A stretch of 49,972 bases of DNA from Spirochaetes bacterium GWF1_51_8 (GTDB lineage Bacteria; Spirochaetota; Brevinematia; Brevinematales; GWF1-51-8). Every line of letters begins with the position of its first letter. Position 1 is the first letter of the stretch. Under the pieces are notes generated by a model that saw only the letters and a list, made by a program, of their open reading frames with translations, was not told the DNA's origin and searched no databases. The stretch lies in the NCBI GenBank assembly GCA_001829415.1, contig MIBE01000038.1, forward strand, positions 1-49,972, in the 5' to 3' direction. Shown here piece by piece: positions 24,435 to 32,635 of this stretch. The translations under genes and the position numbers were made by a program.

Positions 24435-25562
24435 TTACCAGATTTTTTCGATCACCGTACCTTTGTAGAAAAAGGTCAGGATATCCTTGTACTTGTATCC
24501 CGATACCGCCATCCCGTAAGCGTCCCATTGTCCCATCCCGACACCGTGGCCGTAACCGACCCCCGCGATCAGGAGCTGATCGCCCTCGATCTTGATGTTG
24601 GCGCGGGTGCTCTTCATCATCGCCGCCCCGACCATCAGCCGGAACTCGTTGCCCTTCAGGACGATCTTATTGCCCTCGTCGTCGCCGATCTCGATGGTGT
24701 CGATCCGCTTCGACGGCGTCCGCGTGAGGACGTTGACCGCGACGATCTTGCCGGGGAGCATATTCCCGAATTTCGCTTTTAAGTCTTTGAGCGGTATACT
24801 GCATTCCCAGTTGTAATGATCGTTGACCTTCTGCGAGTAGGGTGACGAGACGGACGAGAGATAGGTCTTTTGATTGCCGAAGACGTAGGAACCGTCCTCG
24901 GTCATCCCGCCGGAACAGGCATGGAAAAACGCCTGGATGATCTTGCCGTCGAACTCGATGACTTCGCCATGAGTCAGCTCGACCGCCGCGACGGCGAATT
25001 TGTTCTCCTGCGAGATGCCGTTATAGACCTGCGAACGGGTGTCGGCGAAAACGTCGAACGACTGACCGGACTGCCTCGCGAGCATGATATCGAACAAAGC
25101 GTAAGTGCGGGCGGCGACCGCCTGAGCTTTGAGCGCCTCGATACTCCATGTCGCCGGGACTTCAGCCGCCACCACGCCGTAAAGGTAAGACTCGATATCG
25201 ATGATATTGAGCACCCATAATTCTTCGCCGGTATTCGTGATGCGGAGCGTCCCCCGGTAGGCGTTGCCGTCAAGCAGGAAATACTGCGAAGGCATCACTT
25301 CGAGCACGGCGGTGTGGTACAGGTCGCCGTTGAGCATAATTCCTCCGGGAGCGTAAGCGACATGCAGGTCGCCTGTGCCGACTTCCTTGCGGGTATCGAC
25401 TGTCAGCAGAAAGTTCTTGTATGCGAGGATAGTAAATTCTTTTCCCTTGCTGAGGAAGACGCGGACTACCGGCGACGCCTTATAGACCGGTTTGCCGAAA
25501 TAGGAGCATTCGCCGAGCACTGCGACGAGCAATACCGGTAAAATCGCTTTGAAAAGGTTCAT
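24435..25562 (-). CDS. SpoIID/LytB-domain protein
   Basis: 375 aa exported protein. The SpoIID domain (about 105-370) contains IESYLYGVVAAEVPATWSIE (catalytic-type Glu134), EALKAQAVAARTYA, the FFHACSGG motif and HGVGMGQWDAYGMA near the end. Relatives are lytic transglycosylases acting on denuded glycan or enhancers of amidases. In a non-sporulating diderm it would act on septal or side-wall peptidoglycan. The N-terminus is a signal sequence; LGEC (Cys19) could be a loose lipobox. No SPOR or amidase domain is attached. It starts 65 bp after coaE. Confidence 0.87.
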   Translation of the reverse strand: MNLFKAILPVLLVAVLGECSYFGKPVYKASPVVRVFLSKGKEFTILAYKNFLLTVDTRKEVGTGDLHVAYAPGGIMLNGDLYHTAVLEVMPSQYFLLDGNAYRGTLRITNTGEELWVLNIIDIESYLYGVVAAEVPATWSIEALKAQAVAARTYALFDIMLARQSGQSFDVFADTRSQVYNGISQENKFAVAAVELTHGEVIEFDGKIIQAFFHACSGGMTEDGSYVFGNQKTYLSSVSSPYSQKVNDHYNWECSIPLKDLKAKFGNMLPGKIVAVNVLTRTPSKRIDTIEIGDDEGNKIVLKGNEFRLMVGAAMMKSTRANIKIEGDQLLIAGVGYGHGVGMGQWDAYGMAVSGYKYKDILTFFYKGTVIEKIW

Positions 25563-25626
25563 GATTCCCCCATGTGAGAGTTCTGTCTTAATTATCGGAA
25601 TAATAGGGGGAGTTTTAACGATTGGA

Positions 25627-26214
25627 TTAAAAGATTTCGATAATAAAAAATTCGAGCTGTTTCTTCAGCTTATTCAGGTCGCCGTTATTGAAGATGATGA
25701 AATGGCATTTATCGCTGAAGAAGTCCAGGTAACGTTGGGCTTCGAGGACGCCGCTGGCTTTACAGTCGTCCCAACTACGGTATTTCTTGATCCGTTCGCG
25801 GATCAGTTCCTCTGGGGCTTCGACCGAGATAATATAGTCGCAGAGTTCGTCAAGACCGATCTCGAAAAGCAAGGCCGCGTCGATCACATAACGTTTATCG
25901 GGATTCGCCGCGATAATTCCCGCGATCGACTTCTTGATATGCGGATGAACGATGGAGTTGAGAAGGGACAGCTTGGACGCGTTAGCGAAAACGATGCTGC
26001 CGAGAATGCGGCGGTCGATCTTCCCGTCATCGAGCAGGATATCCTTGCCGAAACTTTTTAATAAGGTTTCTTTTTCGACTTCGAGAGCAGAGTGCCCGAA
26101 ACGGTCAGCCTCGAGGGGTATGAATCCGTACTCGTCCGCCAGAAACCGCGCGACGGTCGACTTCCCGCATGCCACCTTACCCACAAGACCCACGACAGGG
26201 AATTCCACACTCAT
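25627..26214 (-). CDS. coaE: Dephospho-CoA kinase
   Basis: Last step of coenzyme A synthesis: phosphorylates the ribose 3'-OH of dephospho-CoA. 195 aa. P-loop GKVACGKST (12-20), then FIPLEADRFGH (the dephospho-CoA binding DAD/DxxxH region), IVHPHIKKSI and the lid region EELIRERIKKY. The start ATG overlaps the preceding stop as ATGA, so translation is probably coupled. Confidence 0.93.
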   Translation of the reverse strand: MSVEFPVVGLVGKVACGKSTVARFLADEYGFIPLEADRFGHSALEVEKETLLKSFGKDILLDDGKIDRRILGSIVFANASKLSLLNSIVHPHIKKSIAGIIAANPDKRYVIDAALLFEIGLDELCDYIISVEAPEELIRERIKKYRSWDDCKASGVLEAQRYLDFFSDKCHFIIFNNGDLNKLKKQLEFFIIEIF

Positions 26215-26546
26215 TCGTTGTCCCCAAAGTATTCTCTGCGAATAATCTTGAAAATCTCGTCTTTATCGAGGCCGTCATAGAATACCCGGACGATTCTCGC
26301 GGCAACTTCCTTCCGGTGTACCCATCCGCACCCGGTGCAGTCCCACACCGGGCCTTCGCGGCCTTCGATATACTTCCCGCCGGTGACCGTGTCGCCGCAG
26401 GGATAGAACGGACAATAGCAGAACAAGCACACAAGCTCTTCGTCCATTTGGTGGCACGGGTAGTAACCGCATCGTCCTTCACGGACACATTCCGTCAGTA
26501 TCTCATCGAGCTGGGTCTGAAAATACCTTTTCGCTTCGCCGTCCAT
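26211..26546 (-). CDS. Cysteine-rich small-domain protein (probable metal binding)
   Basis: 111 aa with ten Cys arranged as in the cysteine-rich small domain family (PF04071 by pattern): CGYYPCH, then LCLFCYCPFYPCGD, then WDCTGCGWVHR. A single- or two-metal zinc-ribbon-like fold is likely; biochemical function is unknown. It starts in the TAATG junction with the upstream gene and overlaps coaE by 4 bp. Confidence 0.85.
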   Translation of the reverse strand: MDGEAKRYFQTQLDEILTECVREGRCGYYPCHQMDEELVCLFCYCPFYPCGDTVTGGKYIEGREGPVWDCTGCGWVHRKEVAARIVRVFYDGLDKDEIFKIIRREYFGDNE

Positions 26547-28627
26547 TACTGCTCTTTCTTCGACAGTTCTTCTTCGATATTGATCTTGTCCTTGGATAGG
26601 AAAATCGTCTCGGGGACAAAATACCCCGTATCGTCTACCCCGATCATAGTGTTCATTTTCAGCTTCACTTCGATATGGAGATCGACCCAGTAGTTTTTCA
26701 GGCCTTTCAAGTTCAATCCCTCGTAGCCGAGGATATACTCGAGCGGTTTCGAGTTCTTAATCTCGTCGTGCAGGTTGAGGATGCTCTTGATATCCTTGAG
26801 CGAGTAGTACTTCCCGAACGTCTGCGAGGCGAGTTCCTGGAAGACTTCCTTGTTCTTCTCGGTCATCGCGATAATATAGATCGGGATAGCGTTCTCACGG
26901 GCGTAGGTGAGGATGACCTCTTCGTCGTAGACACTGAACGTCTGTTCGCCGAGTTCGCCCGACACGATCAAGAGGAGCGCCTTGTTTCGGTTGACATTGA
27001 GAAGCCCGGTGATCGAGTCGTACATCGCTTTCCCGAGGGTGTAGGGATACTGGCTCTCGTAAGGGTGCTTCAACGTGTAATCCATCGACCACAGCAGGTT
27101 GGCGTCGATTCTGCCGGAATACTGGGTGTCGTTATCGACCAGCCCGATATCGATCCAGTCGCTGCCGGACATCTTGTCGAGGAACGCGCCGAAGATTTCC
27201 TTGAACTCCGGTTCGAACGCCTGCATCGAGAGGCTTTTATCGATAATGAACTTGATATACATGTCCTTGCGGAATTCGTAAGTGGTGCCGAGCCGCACGA
27301 ACGGGATCAGTTCGTCCTCTTCGTAGACAAGGATGTCCTCGTCGCTGATATCGTAGATCGGCTTGCCTTGCTTGTCCCATATCCGCAGATGGATGAAGTT
27401 CTGGGGGTAGGACTGGAGCCATATCTGGTTGACCTTGATCCCGATATTCGCGTAATGGAGCTGGAGCGGCGAGAATATCCCGATATACTGCGAGTTGAAG
27501 TCCGATTCGTAGATAAAGTCCTTCGTGTCTACGCACGTGTCGAACGGAAGGAGAAGCTGGTCCTGGTCGACCCCGAGCTTGTCCATATTCCGCGTGACGA
27601 TATTATAGATGAAGATTCCCTGCCGGGCGTCCACAATATACAAAAGGTCGCCCTTGAGACAGAGGCCTCTCGGTTCCTGAAGAATCTGCTCGCCGAACGA
27701 CTCGATCATGTTCCCGAAAAGGTCGAATTTGACGATGCGCTTATTGAAAGTATCGGAAATGTAGAGGTACTCGCCTTCGCCGACAACATCGGTCGGACGG
27801 TCGAGCATGCCCTTGCCGAAGTTCTGAATCCATTTGCCGTCGAGGTCGAATTTCTGGATACGGTCGTTGCCGTTATCGACAATAAAGAGGTATTCGTCGG
27901 GCGAGATGTAGAGCCCCATCGGGCCGGCGAGGTTGGATTCGGAATAGCCGCGGATACCGAAGTCGAACAGAAGGCCGCCCTTCCTGTCGAACACGAATAT
28001 TTTATCCGCCTCATAATCGGCGGCGTAGAGTTTGTCGTTATAGAGCGCAATACCGGTGGGCGCTTCGAACACGGAGAGGTCGCCGAGCTTACGCCCGAAC
28101 TGCTGGAATACGTTGCCGTCAGCGTCCATCTCGACCACATATTTCGTCTTGATCGAGGAGACGAGGAGCGTGTTGTTCTTCTCGTCGTAGAGCATAAAAC
28201 TCGGCCGGATGATCTGGTGGCGCCCTTCGATGATGCCGTCGTAAATCTTCCAGAGGATGTACGGCTGGGAGTAGTCGTAGCTTTTATCGATAGCGAGCTG
28301 GAAGTACAGGTCGTTCAGTTTTTGTTTGATCTGCGGAGTGCCGCCGCCGAGCATGATGAGGTTCTCCCATTCCTCGATGGCGTTCTTCGTGTATCCGGCG
28401 TTGAGGTAGGCATAGCCGAGGTAATAACGCGCCCGCAGGTTCATCGGGTCGAGCCCGAGGGATTTATTGAAAAGCTGGATCGCCGCCTGATACTCGCGGT
28501 TATTGAAACGGATCATCCCGGTCTTGAAGACGTCCTCTGAGAGAACGATGTTGATCGACGATTGGGAATGAAAAGACATGGGAATCAAGAAAAAAACGAT
28601 CACCAGCAGAAAAATGCCCTTCCTCAA
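26546..28627 (-). CDS. Exported TPR-NHL propeller-VWA protein
   Basis: 693 aa. Signal peptide 1-21 (ending FHSQ). TPR-type helices at about 33-110 (YQAAIQLFNKSLGLDPMNLRARYYLGYAYLNAG), a six-bladed NHL-like propeller at about 140-390 (repeated LYISDTFNKRIVKFD, LFIVDNGNDRIQKFD) and a VWA domain at about 455-640 with MIDAS residues DKSLS (463-467). The combination points to a periplasmic protein-protein interaction scaffold; the partner is unknown. The opposite strand also has a long open frame, but domain structure and promoter support this strand. First gene of an operon with the Cys-rich protein, coaE and possibly the SpoIID gene. Confidence 0.82.
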   Translation of the reverse strand: MRKGIFLLVIVFFLIPMSFHSQSSINIVLSEDVFKTGMIRFNNREYQAAIQLFNKSLGLDPMNLRARYYLGYAYLNAGYTKNAIEEWENLIMLGGGTPQIKQKLNDLYFQLAIDKSYDYSQPYILWKIYDGIIEGRHQIIRPSFMLYDEKNNTLLVSSIKTKYVVEMDADGNVFQQFGRKLGDLSVFEAPTGIALYNDKLYAADYEADKIFVFDRKGGLLFDFGIRGYSESNLAGPMGLYISPDEYLFIVDNGNDRIQKFDLDGKWIQNFGKGMLDRPTDVVGEGEYLYISDTFNKRIVKFDLFGNMIESFGEQILQEPRGLCLKGDLLYIVDARQGIFIYNIVTRNMDKLGVDQDQLLLPFDTCVDTKDFIYESDFNSQYIGIFSPLQLHYANIGIKVNQIWLQSYPQNFIHLRIWDKQGKPIYDISDEDILVYEEDELIPFVRLGTTYEFRKDMYIKFIIDKSLSMQAFEPEFKEIFGAFLDKMSGSDWIDIGLVDNDTQYSGRIDANLLWSMDYTLKHPYESQYPYTLGKAMYDSITGLLNVNRNKALLLIVSGELGEQTFSVYDEEVILTYARENAIPIYIIAMTEKNKEVFQELASQTFGKYYSLKDIKSILNLHDEIKNSKPLEYILGYEGLNLKGLKNYWVDLHIEVKLKMNTMIGVDDTGYFVPETIFLSKDKINIEEELSKKEQ

Positions 28628-28662
28628 GTTTCCCTCCCGAAATAAGAACCCTCGATAGCATT

Positions 28663-28691
28663 ATTATAAAGCAAGTTTCGGAACTTGTCAT
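28663..28691 (-). promoter_or_regulatory. Promoter of the TPR-NHL-VWA operon
   Basis: Minus strand: ATGACA, 17 bp, TATAAT, about 35 bp before the ATG at 28627. Confidence 0.65.
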
Positions 28692-29180
28692 ATTTTATGG
28701 GCACTTCTAATAACCGCTCCTTCGACAGGCTCATGGCAAGCGATTCTCGGCGGCCTGTCCACCTGCATTCTGCTTCGCCTGTCCGTCTGACGACGGAAGA
28801 CGGGCAGAAGCAGACATGACTTATATCGAAGATGGAAGGCGGGCAAGGAAGTGACCATTGGGCGTATTATCAAGATATATTATACAAGGGCATATCTAAA
28901 AACTCGTAAATAATAGGGTATTATCAAACAGATTAGGAATAGCCTTGTCATTGCGAGTGTAGCGAAGCAATCTATTTTAATATTCAACAATAAATTACAC
29001 CGACTGCTTCGCCGCTTTGCGTCTCGCAGTGACAAAAAAATATTATATTCTGCACTGAAAAATATTTTTTATTTATTATCACAGAGTTTTTAGAAGTGCC
29101 CACAAAATATTATGGATGTTAACAGTTTTTAGAACCGCCTTTATTTTGTTTTACGAGTTTTTAGGCGCTTGTATTTTGTG
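28690..29180. repeat. Nested inverted-repeat cluster with two MITE-like copies
   Basis: Gene-free gap between divergent genes. An outer pair, ATGGGCACTTCTAA (28697-) and TTTTTAGAAGTGCCCA (about 29087-29102), encloses a degenerate element copy with small hairpins (28712-28858; ATCGAAGATGGAAGGCGGGC) and a clean copy (28944-29036; TTGTCATTGCGAG...CTCGCAGTGACAA). A second inverted pair, CTAAAAACTCGTAAA (28898-) and TTTTACGAGTTTTTAG (29148-), overlaps it. The AGTTTTTAG core occurs three times at the right edge. No coding content. Confidence 0.72.
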
Positions 29181-29197
29181 CCGAAAAGGTGTAAGAT
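29169..29197 (+). promoter_or_regulatory. Promoter of the first YD-repeat gene
   Basis: TTGTAT, 17 bp, TAAGAT. The -35 lies inside the right-hand terminal repeat of the inverted-repeat cluster. Confidence 0.5.
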
Positions 29198-29219
29198 AAA
29201 TGAGATACGAGGAGCGAAA

Positions 29220-29990
29220 ATGAATATAAAAACCGCGCTGATTTTTATTTTGATTTGTTTGACATACGGGCTGTCGTTCGCGAAAACGACGGGATGGGAG
29301 ATCGAAGGTCTGAAACCGGGCGTGAAGACGATGAAGATCAAGATGTACCAGATGGACCCCGATAACGGCAAACAGGTACTGACAAGCACGATTGTCGAGA
29401 GTTTCACGAAGGAGGGGCTTCTCTATCTCCACGAGTACTCGACCGCGGACGGCTCGTTCAAGGTGGCGTCGTCGTTAAAGTGTAAGACCGATTCCGCCGG
29501 TAACGTGATCGAGAAAAAGGAGTTCGAGGGCGGACAGCTTCTACTCACAGTCGCCATCCAGTACGACAAGAACGGCAAAATCACGGTAAAGAACAGCGTC
29601 TCGGCCTATTCCGAAGAACCGCCCGTGACCGAAAGGTTTACCTACGATCAATCCGGCAAACTTCTTAAAATAGAGAAGACCGTAGCCGGAATGGGCAAGG
29701 AAACGCTACAGTACCTTTACGACGGCACGGGAAAAATCTCGGCGGAGAAATGGCAGAGCGAGCTTCAGGCCGCGCCCGAATGGTCGGTGATCTACATGTA
29801 CAATTCCATCGGGCAGGTATTCGAGAAACAGGGGATGATCCCTGAACTAGGGGAATGGGGCTCGGAGAAGTTTATGTACGACACTAAGGGCAATGTCAGC
29901 AAGAAGGAGACATGGGTGCTCGCTGAGACCGACGGAGTGGGGGAGATGGTGAAGGTGTCGGAACTGGTGTACGAGACTGTCTACTGGTAG
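29220..29990 (+). CDS. Secreted YD-repeat-like protein, paralogue A
   Basis: 256 aa with a signal peptide (1-21, ending SFAK). The mature protein is a chain of about six YDxxGK hairpins (QYDKNGKITVK, TYDQSGKLLKIEK, LYDGTGKISAEK, MYNSIGQVFEK, MYDTKGNVSKKE), similar to RHS/YD or MORN-like beta repeats, and ends VYW. Periplasmic or surface; function unknown. GAGG AGCG stands 5 nt before the ATG. A paralogue follows 57 bp downstream. Confidence 0.78.
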   Translation: MNIKTALIFILICLTYGLSFAKTTGWEIEGLKPGVKTMKIKMYQMDPDNGKQVLTSTIVESFTKEGLLYLHEYSTADGSFKVASSLKCKTDSAGNVIEKKEFEGGQLLLTVAIQYDKNGKITVKNSVSAYSEEPPVTERFTYDQSGKLLKIEKTVAGMGKETLQYLYDGTGKISAEKWQSELQAAPEWSVIYMYNSIGQVFEKQGMIPELGEWGSEKFMYDTKGNVSKKETWVLAETDGVGEMVKVSELVYETVYW

Positions 29991-30020
29991 GCTATTTCCC
30001 GATCCGTTTGGAGACGCATG
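29991..30020. other. Duplication scar: copy of the folE2 3' end
   Basis: GCTATTTCCCGATCCGTTTGG (29993-30013, continuing GAGACGCA) is the reverse complement of codons CVSKRIGK-stop. The same stretch after paralogue B (30803-30834) is the genuine end of folE2 (CVSKRVGK-stop). So the duplicated segment included the YD gene plus roughly the last 9 codons of folE2. Confidence 0.85.
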
Positions 30021-30047
30021 GGAATATATGGAATGATGGGAGGGGTA

Positions 30048-30803
30048 ATGCGGATCATCGCTGTTTTTATCATGATCTATCTGTTCACTGAATATGGATT
30101 TGCGAAGAATAGCGAATGGGACATGATGGGCTTGACCGGGAATGTCAAAAAGATGAAGGTTCAGGAATACAAGTCCGACCCAACATTCGGGGAACTAACG
30201 CTGATTACCGTCGAGGCTTATCATTTCACGGAAGCCGGACTCCTATCGGCGAGCGAAATAGTTCTTGGAAATGGGATCATATCACAGCAGTTGACGTACG
30301 TCTACGGATTTGATACATCAGGAAATATCACGCAAAAAAAGGTGCTTGACAAGAAAGGCAAACCGTATCTGTCATGTAAGTATTCGTATGACAAAGAAGG
30401 CAAGTTAAAGAAAAAAGGAACTCAGTTCGAAGACTCCCAAGATAAGGAAACCTCGGAAAGGTACATCTACGATCAAGAGGGAAAGCTCATCCGAATCGAG
30501 AAAAGTATCGGCGGAATACCATCTGTAATCATAGAATATGAATACGATGCTTTCGGAAAAATCGAGGCCGAGATAGGGAAGACGGATGGTGAAACAAAGA
30601 CGGAATGTCTCCTGCTTTATGTCTACAACGATAACGGGCAGATTTCTTCGATTTTCGGAAATGGAGTCAACGATGAAACTGGGGTCGAGAAGAAATTTAG
30701 TTATGATAAAACTGGCAATCTCCAGAGGGTAGATGTTTGGGTTTCCACCGATGACGGGATGATTTTAATCTCAGTCAAGGATTACAGTTACGAGTATTGG
30801 TAA
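30048..30803 (+). CDS. Secreted YD-repeat-like protein, paralogue B
   Basis: 251 aa, signal peptide (ending FAKN), same repeat plan as paralogue A (SYDKEGKLKKK, IYDQEGKLIRIEK, EYDAFGKIEAE, SYDKTGNLQRV, ending YEYW). GGGAGGGG lies 2-3 nt before this ATG. An ATG at 30018 with GGAG 4 nt upstream would add ten residues and is an alternative; that site lies in the copied folE2 tail, so the 30048 start is likely ancestral. It shows more A/T-ending codons than paralogue A. The stop is 1 bp from the convergent folE2 stop. Confidence 0.78.
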   Translation: MRIIAVFIMIYLFTEYGFAKNSEWDMMGLTGNVKKMKVQEYKSDPTFGELTLITVEAYHFTEAGLLSASEIVLGNGIISQQLTYVYGFDTSGNITQKKVLDKKGKPYLSCKYSYDKEGKLKKKGTQFEDSQDKETSERYIYDQEGKLIRIEKSIGGIPSVIIEYEYDAFGKIEAEIGKTDGETKTECLLLYVYNDNGQISSIFGNGVNDETGVEKKFSYDKTGNLQRVDVWVSTDDGMILISVKDYSYEYW

Positions 30804-30804
30804 G

Positions 30805-31599
30805 CTATTTCCCGACCCGTTTGGAGACGCACGCGTAGGCGTTGTGGTTGTGGATCGATTCGACGTTCTTGACCTCGACCGAGTACCATTCGATGCGCGG
30901 GTCGTTGTTGAGTTGTAACGCCGCCTCGCGCGCTGTGTCTTCCACGAACCTCGGGTGATCGTAGGCGTGTTCGGTCACAAACTTCTCGTCCTCGCGTTTC
31001 AGCAGGGTAAATACCGGGGCGGACGCGGAATTCTCCGCGATCCCGATCAATTCCTCGAACCATACGAGTTTGTTCGAACGGATGCGGATCTTGATATTCC
31101 CGCGCTGGTTATGCGCGCCGTAATCGCTGATCTCCTTCGAGCACGGGCATAGGTTCTGCGCGGGAACATTAACCTCGACAGTCAGTTCCAGCCGGGCGCC
31201 CTTGCGTGCCTCGACACGGCAGATATATTCCATCGGGCTTTCGAGCCCGGAAACGGGGGCTTTTTTGTTGATGAAGTAGGGGAATTCCATTTCGATATGC
31301 GATATCTCCGAATCGAATGTCAGGCGCATATCCTCAAGAAGGGCGTCGAGCGAATGCAGGCTCATACCCATACTGTGACGGCTGATCACCTCGATGAAGC
31401 GGCTCATATGGGTGCCGCGGTAATGGTGCGGCAGGTCGACGAACATATTGATCTTCGCCACGGTCGCCTGAATATTTTTATTCCGGTCGAGCACGGTAAT
31501 CGGATAGCTTAAGTCGCTGATCCCGACCTTATCGAGCGGGATGTTCCGGTCGTCGGTCTCGCTCTGCACATCCTTCATTCCTTTTCGCGCTTGTTTCAT
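30805..31599 (-). CDS. folE2: GTP cyclohydrolase IB (FolE2/MptA type)
   Basis: Converts GTP to 7,8-dihydroneopterin triphosphate, feeding folate or queuosine synthesis. 264 aa, complete. Family features: MKDVQSETDDRNIPLDKVG start, RGTHMSRFIE, and the metal/active-site region NLCPCSKEISDYGAHNQRG (Cys151, Cys153, His163). The start overlaps the previous small frame as ATGA. Its first 46 codons are present in two extra partial copies upstream (31596-32026). Together with queD it supports 7-deazaguanine (preQ0/queuosine) synthesis. Confidence 0.93.
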   Translation of the reverse strand: MKQARKGMKDVQSETDDRNIPLDKVGISDLSYPITVLDRNKNIQATVAKINMFVDLPHHYRGTHMSRFIEVISRHSMGMSLHSLDALLEDMRLTFDSEISHIEMEFPYFINKKAPVSGLESPMEYICRVEARKGARLELTVEVNVPAQNLCPCSKEISDYGAHNQRGNIKIRIRSNKLVWFEELIGIAENSASAPVFTLLKREDEKFVTEHAYDHPRFVEDTAREAALQLNNDPRIEWYSVEVKNVESIHNHNAYACVSKRVGK

Positions 31600-31829
31600 A
31601 AGTAGGTTTTCTCCATGCCATCCTTGGCGGCGGCGACACTTGCGCGCCTGCCTTCGAACTTCGGTAGAAGGTCGACAAGTCCGTGCGCGTCGGTCGCCTG
31701 AATGCTTTTGTTCCGGTCGAGCACGGTGATCGGGTAGCTCAGGTCGCTGATCCCGACTTTATCGAGCGGGATGTTCCGGTCGTCCGTCTCGCTCTGTACA
31801 TCCTTCATTCCTTGTCGCGCTTGTTTCAT
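31596..31829 (-). pseudogene. Partial folE2 copy 2 (5' end only)
   Basis: 77-codon frame: residues 1-46 match folE2 almost exactly (MKQARQGMKDVQSETDDRNI...), then an unrelated tail ending SVAAAKDGMEKTYL. It lacks the catalytic Cys/His region. Both ends keep 4-bp ATGA overlaps, so it could be translated between queD and folE2. Relative to copy 1 it carries 36 extra bp, a palindromic insertion (31644-31685). Confidence 0.8.
31644..31685. repeat. Small palindromic element inserted in a folE2 partial copy
   Basis: On the minus strand CTTGTCGACCTTC-(11 nt)-GAAGGCAGGC, close to CCTGTCTACCTTC-gta-GAAGGCAGGC at 24308-24332 and to hairpins nested in the 8616 element. Partial copy 1 lacks it, making this an insertion that adds 12 codons without breaking the frame. 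Confidence 0.65.
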
Positions 31830-32026
31830 AAGTAGGTTTTCTCCATGCCATCCTTGGCGGCGGCGACACTTGCGCCTCCGGGCGCGTCGGTCGCCTGGAT
31901 ATTTTTATTTCGGTCGAGCACGGTGATCGGATAGCTCAGGTCGCTGATCCCGACTTTATCGAGCGGGATATTCCGGTCGTCCGTCTCGCTCTGTACATCC
32001 TTCATTCCGATACGCTTTTCTTTCAT
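31826..32026 (-). pseudogene. Partial folE2 copy 1 (5' end only)
   Basis: 66-codon frame starting MKEKRIGMKDVQSETDDRN, identical to folE2 through RNKNIQAT, then DAPGGASVAAAKDGMEKTYL and stop. The start ATG overlaps the queD stop (ATGA) and the stop overlaps the start of copy 2 (ATGA). Function beyond coupling is unlikely; a short peptide could be made. Confidence 0.8.
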
Positions 32027-32412
32027 CGACCGCCGTCCAGGGCATCGTCGTCCTTCCGCCATGTCGCATAGCTGGTTTCAGTTTCCCATAGCTTGATCTC
32101 GTAGAACTCGTACACTTCCGTTGTCAGGATTTCCGCGAGTTTGCCGTGAATCCACATCACGATGTTCTCGGCGGTGGACTGCTTCACCGTGTCGTTGATA
32201 AACGAATGGTCGAGCTTTGAGATGATGTTATCCTTGACGATCTTCGAAAGCTCGACAAAATCGACGATCATCCCGTTCTCGGGGAGCATCCGCGCCTTCA
32301 CCGTCACGCTGAGTTTATAGGTGTGCCCGTGAAGGTTTTCGCACTTGCCGTGATAGTTCTCGAGGCTGTGCGCCGCGTCGAACTTGAAATCCTTGGTCAG
32401 AAAAAGGGACAT
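32023..32412 (-). CDS. queD: 6-carboxy-5,6,7,8-tetrahydropterin synthase
   Basis: Second step of preQ0/queuosine synthesis, using the product of GTP cyclohydrolase. 129 aa. Zinc ligands His15 (FDAAHSL), His28 and His30 (LHGHTY) and the catalytic Cys24 in GKCENLHGH, the QueD arrangement. GGAGG is 5 nt before the ATG. First gene of the queD-(partial copies)-folE2 transcript. Confidence 0.93.
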   Translation of the reverse strand: MSLFLTKDFKFDAAHSLENYHGKCENLHGHTYKLSVTVKARMLPENGMIVDFVELSKIVKDNIISKLDHSFINDTVKQSTAENIVMWIHGKLAEILTTEVYEFYEIKLWETETSYATWRKDDDALDGGR

Positions 32413-32635
32413 TCGTTCCTCCGGTTTGAATTAGGGATAAAAGGGATAGTTTTCCGCCCCTTTTTCCGCAAATATGCATGATCTCTCCAGCCTCGGCCTC
32501 CGGGATTTATTTTTTCTTCTACTATATAGCCAATCCATGAACGGGATTTCTTACGGTTTTTAACTTCCAAAGAGGCAACCCCACCACACATCCTAATGGT
32601 TACAAGTAGGGGGAAGTAGATGAATCCCACTGTCC

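Noticed and set aside
26675..28540. 621-codon open frame on the + strand opposite the TPR-NHL-VWA gene
   Set aside because: Its sequence is dominated by D/E/V/R runs typical of an antisense shadow. The minus strand has signal peptide, TPR, NHL and VWA motifs and a promoter.
31596..32062. CRISPR-like or toxin-antitoxin interpretation of the short repeats before folE2
   Set aside because: The repeats are about 200 bp, only three, and are copies of the folE2 coding start; no cas genes or spacer pattern.
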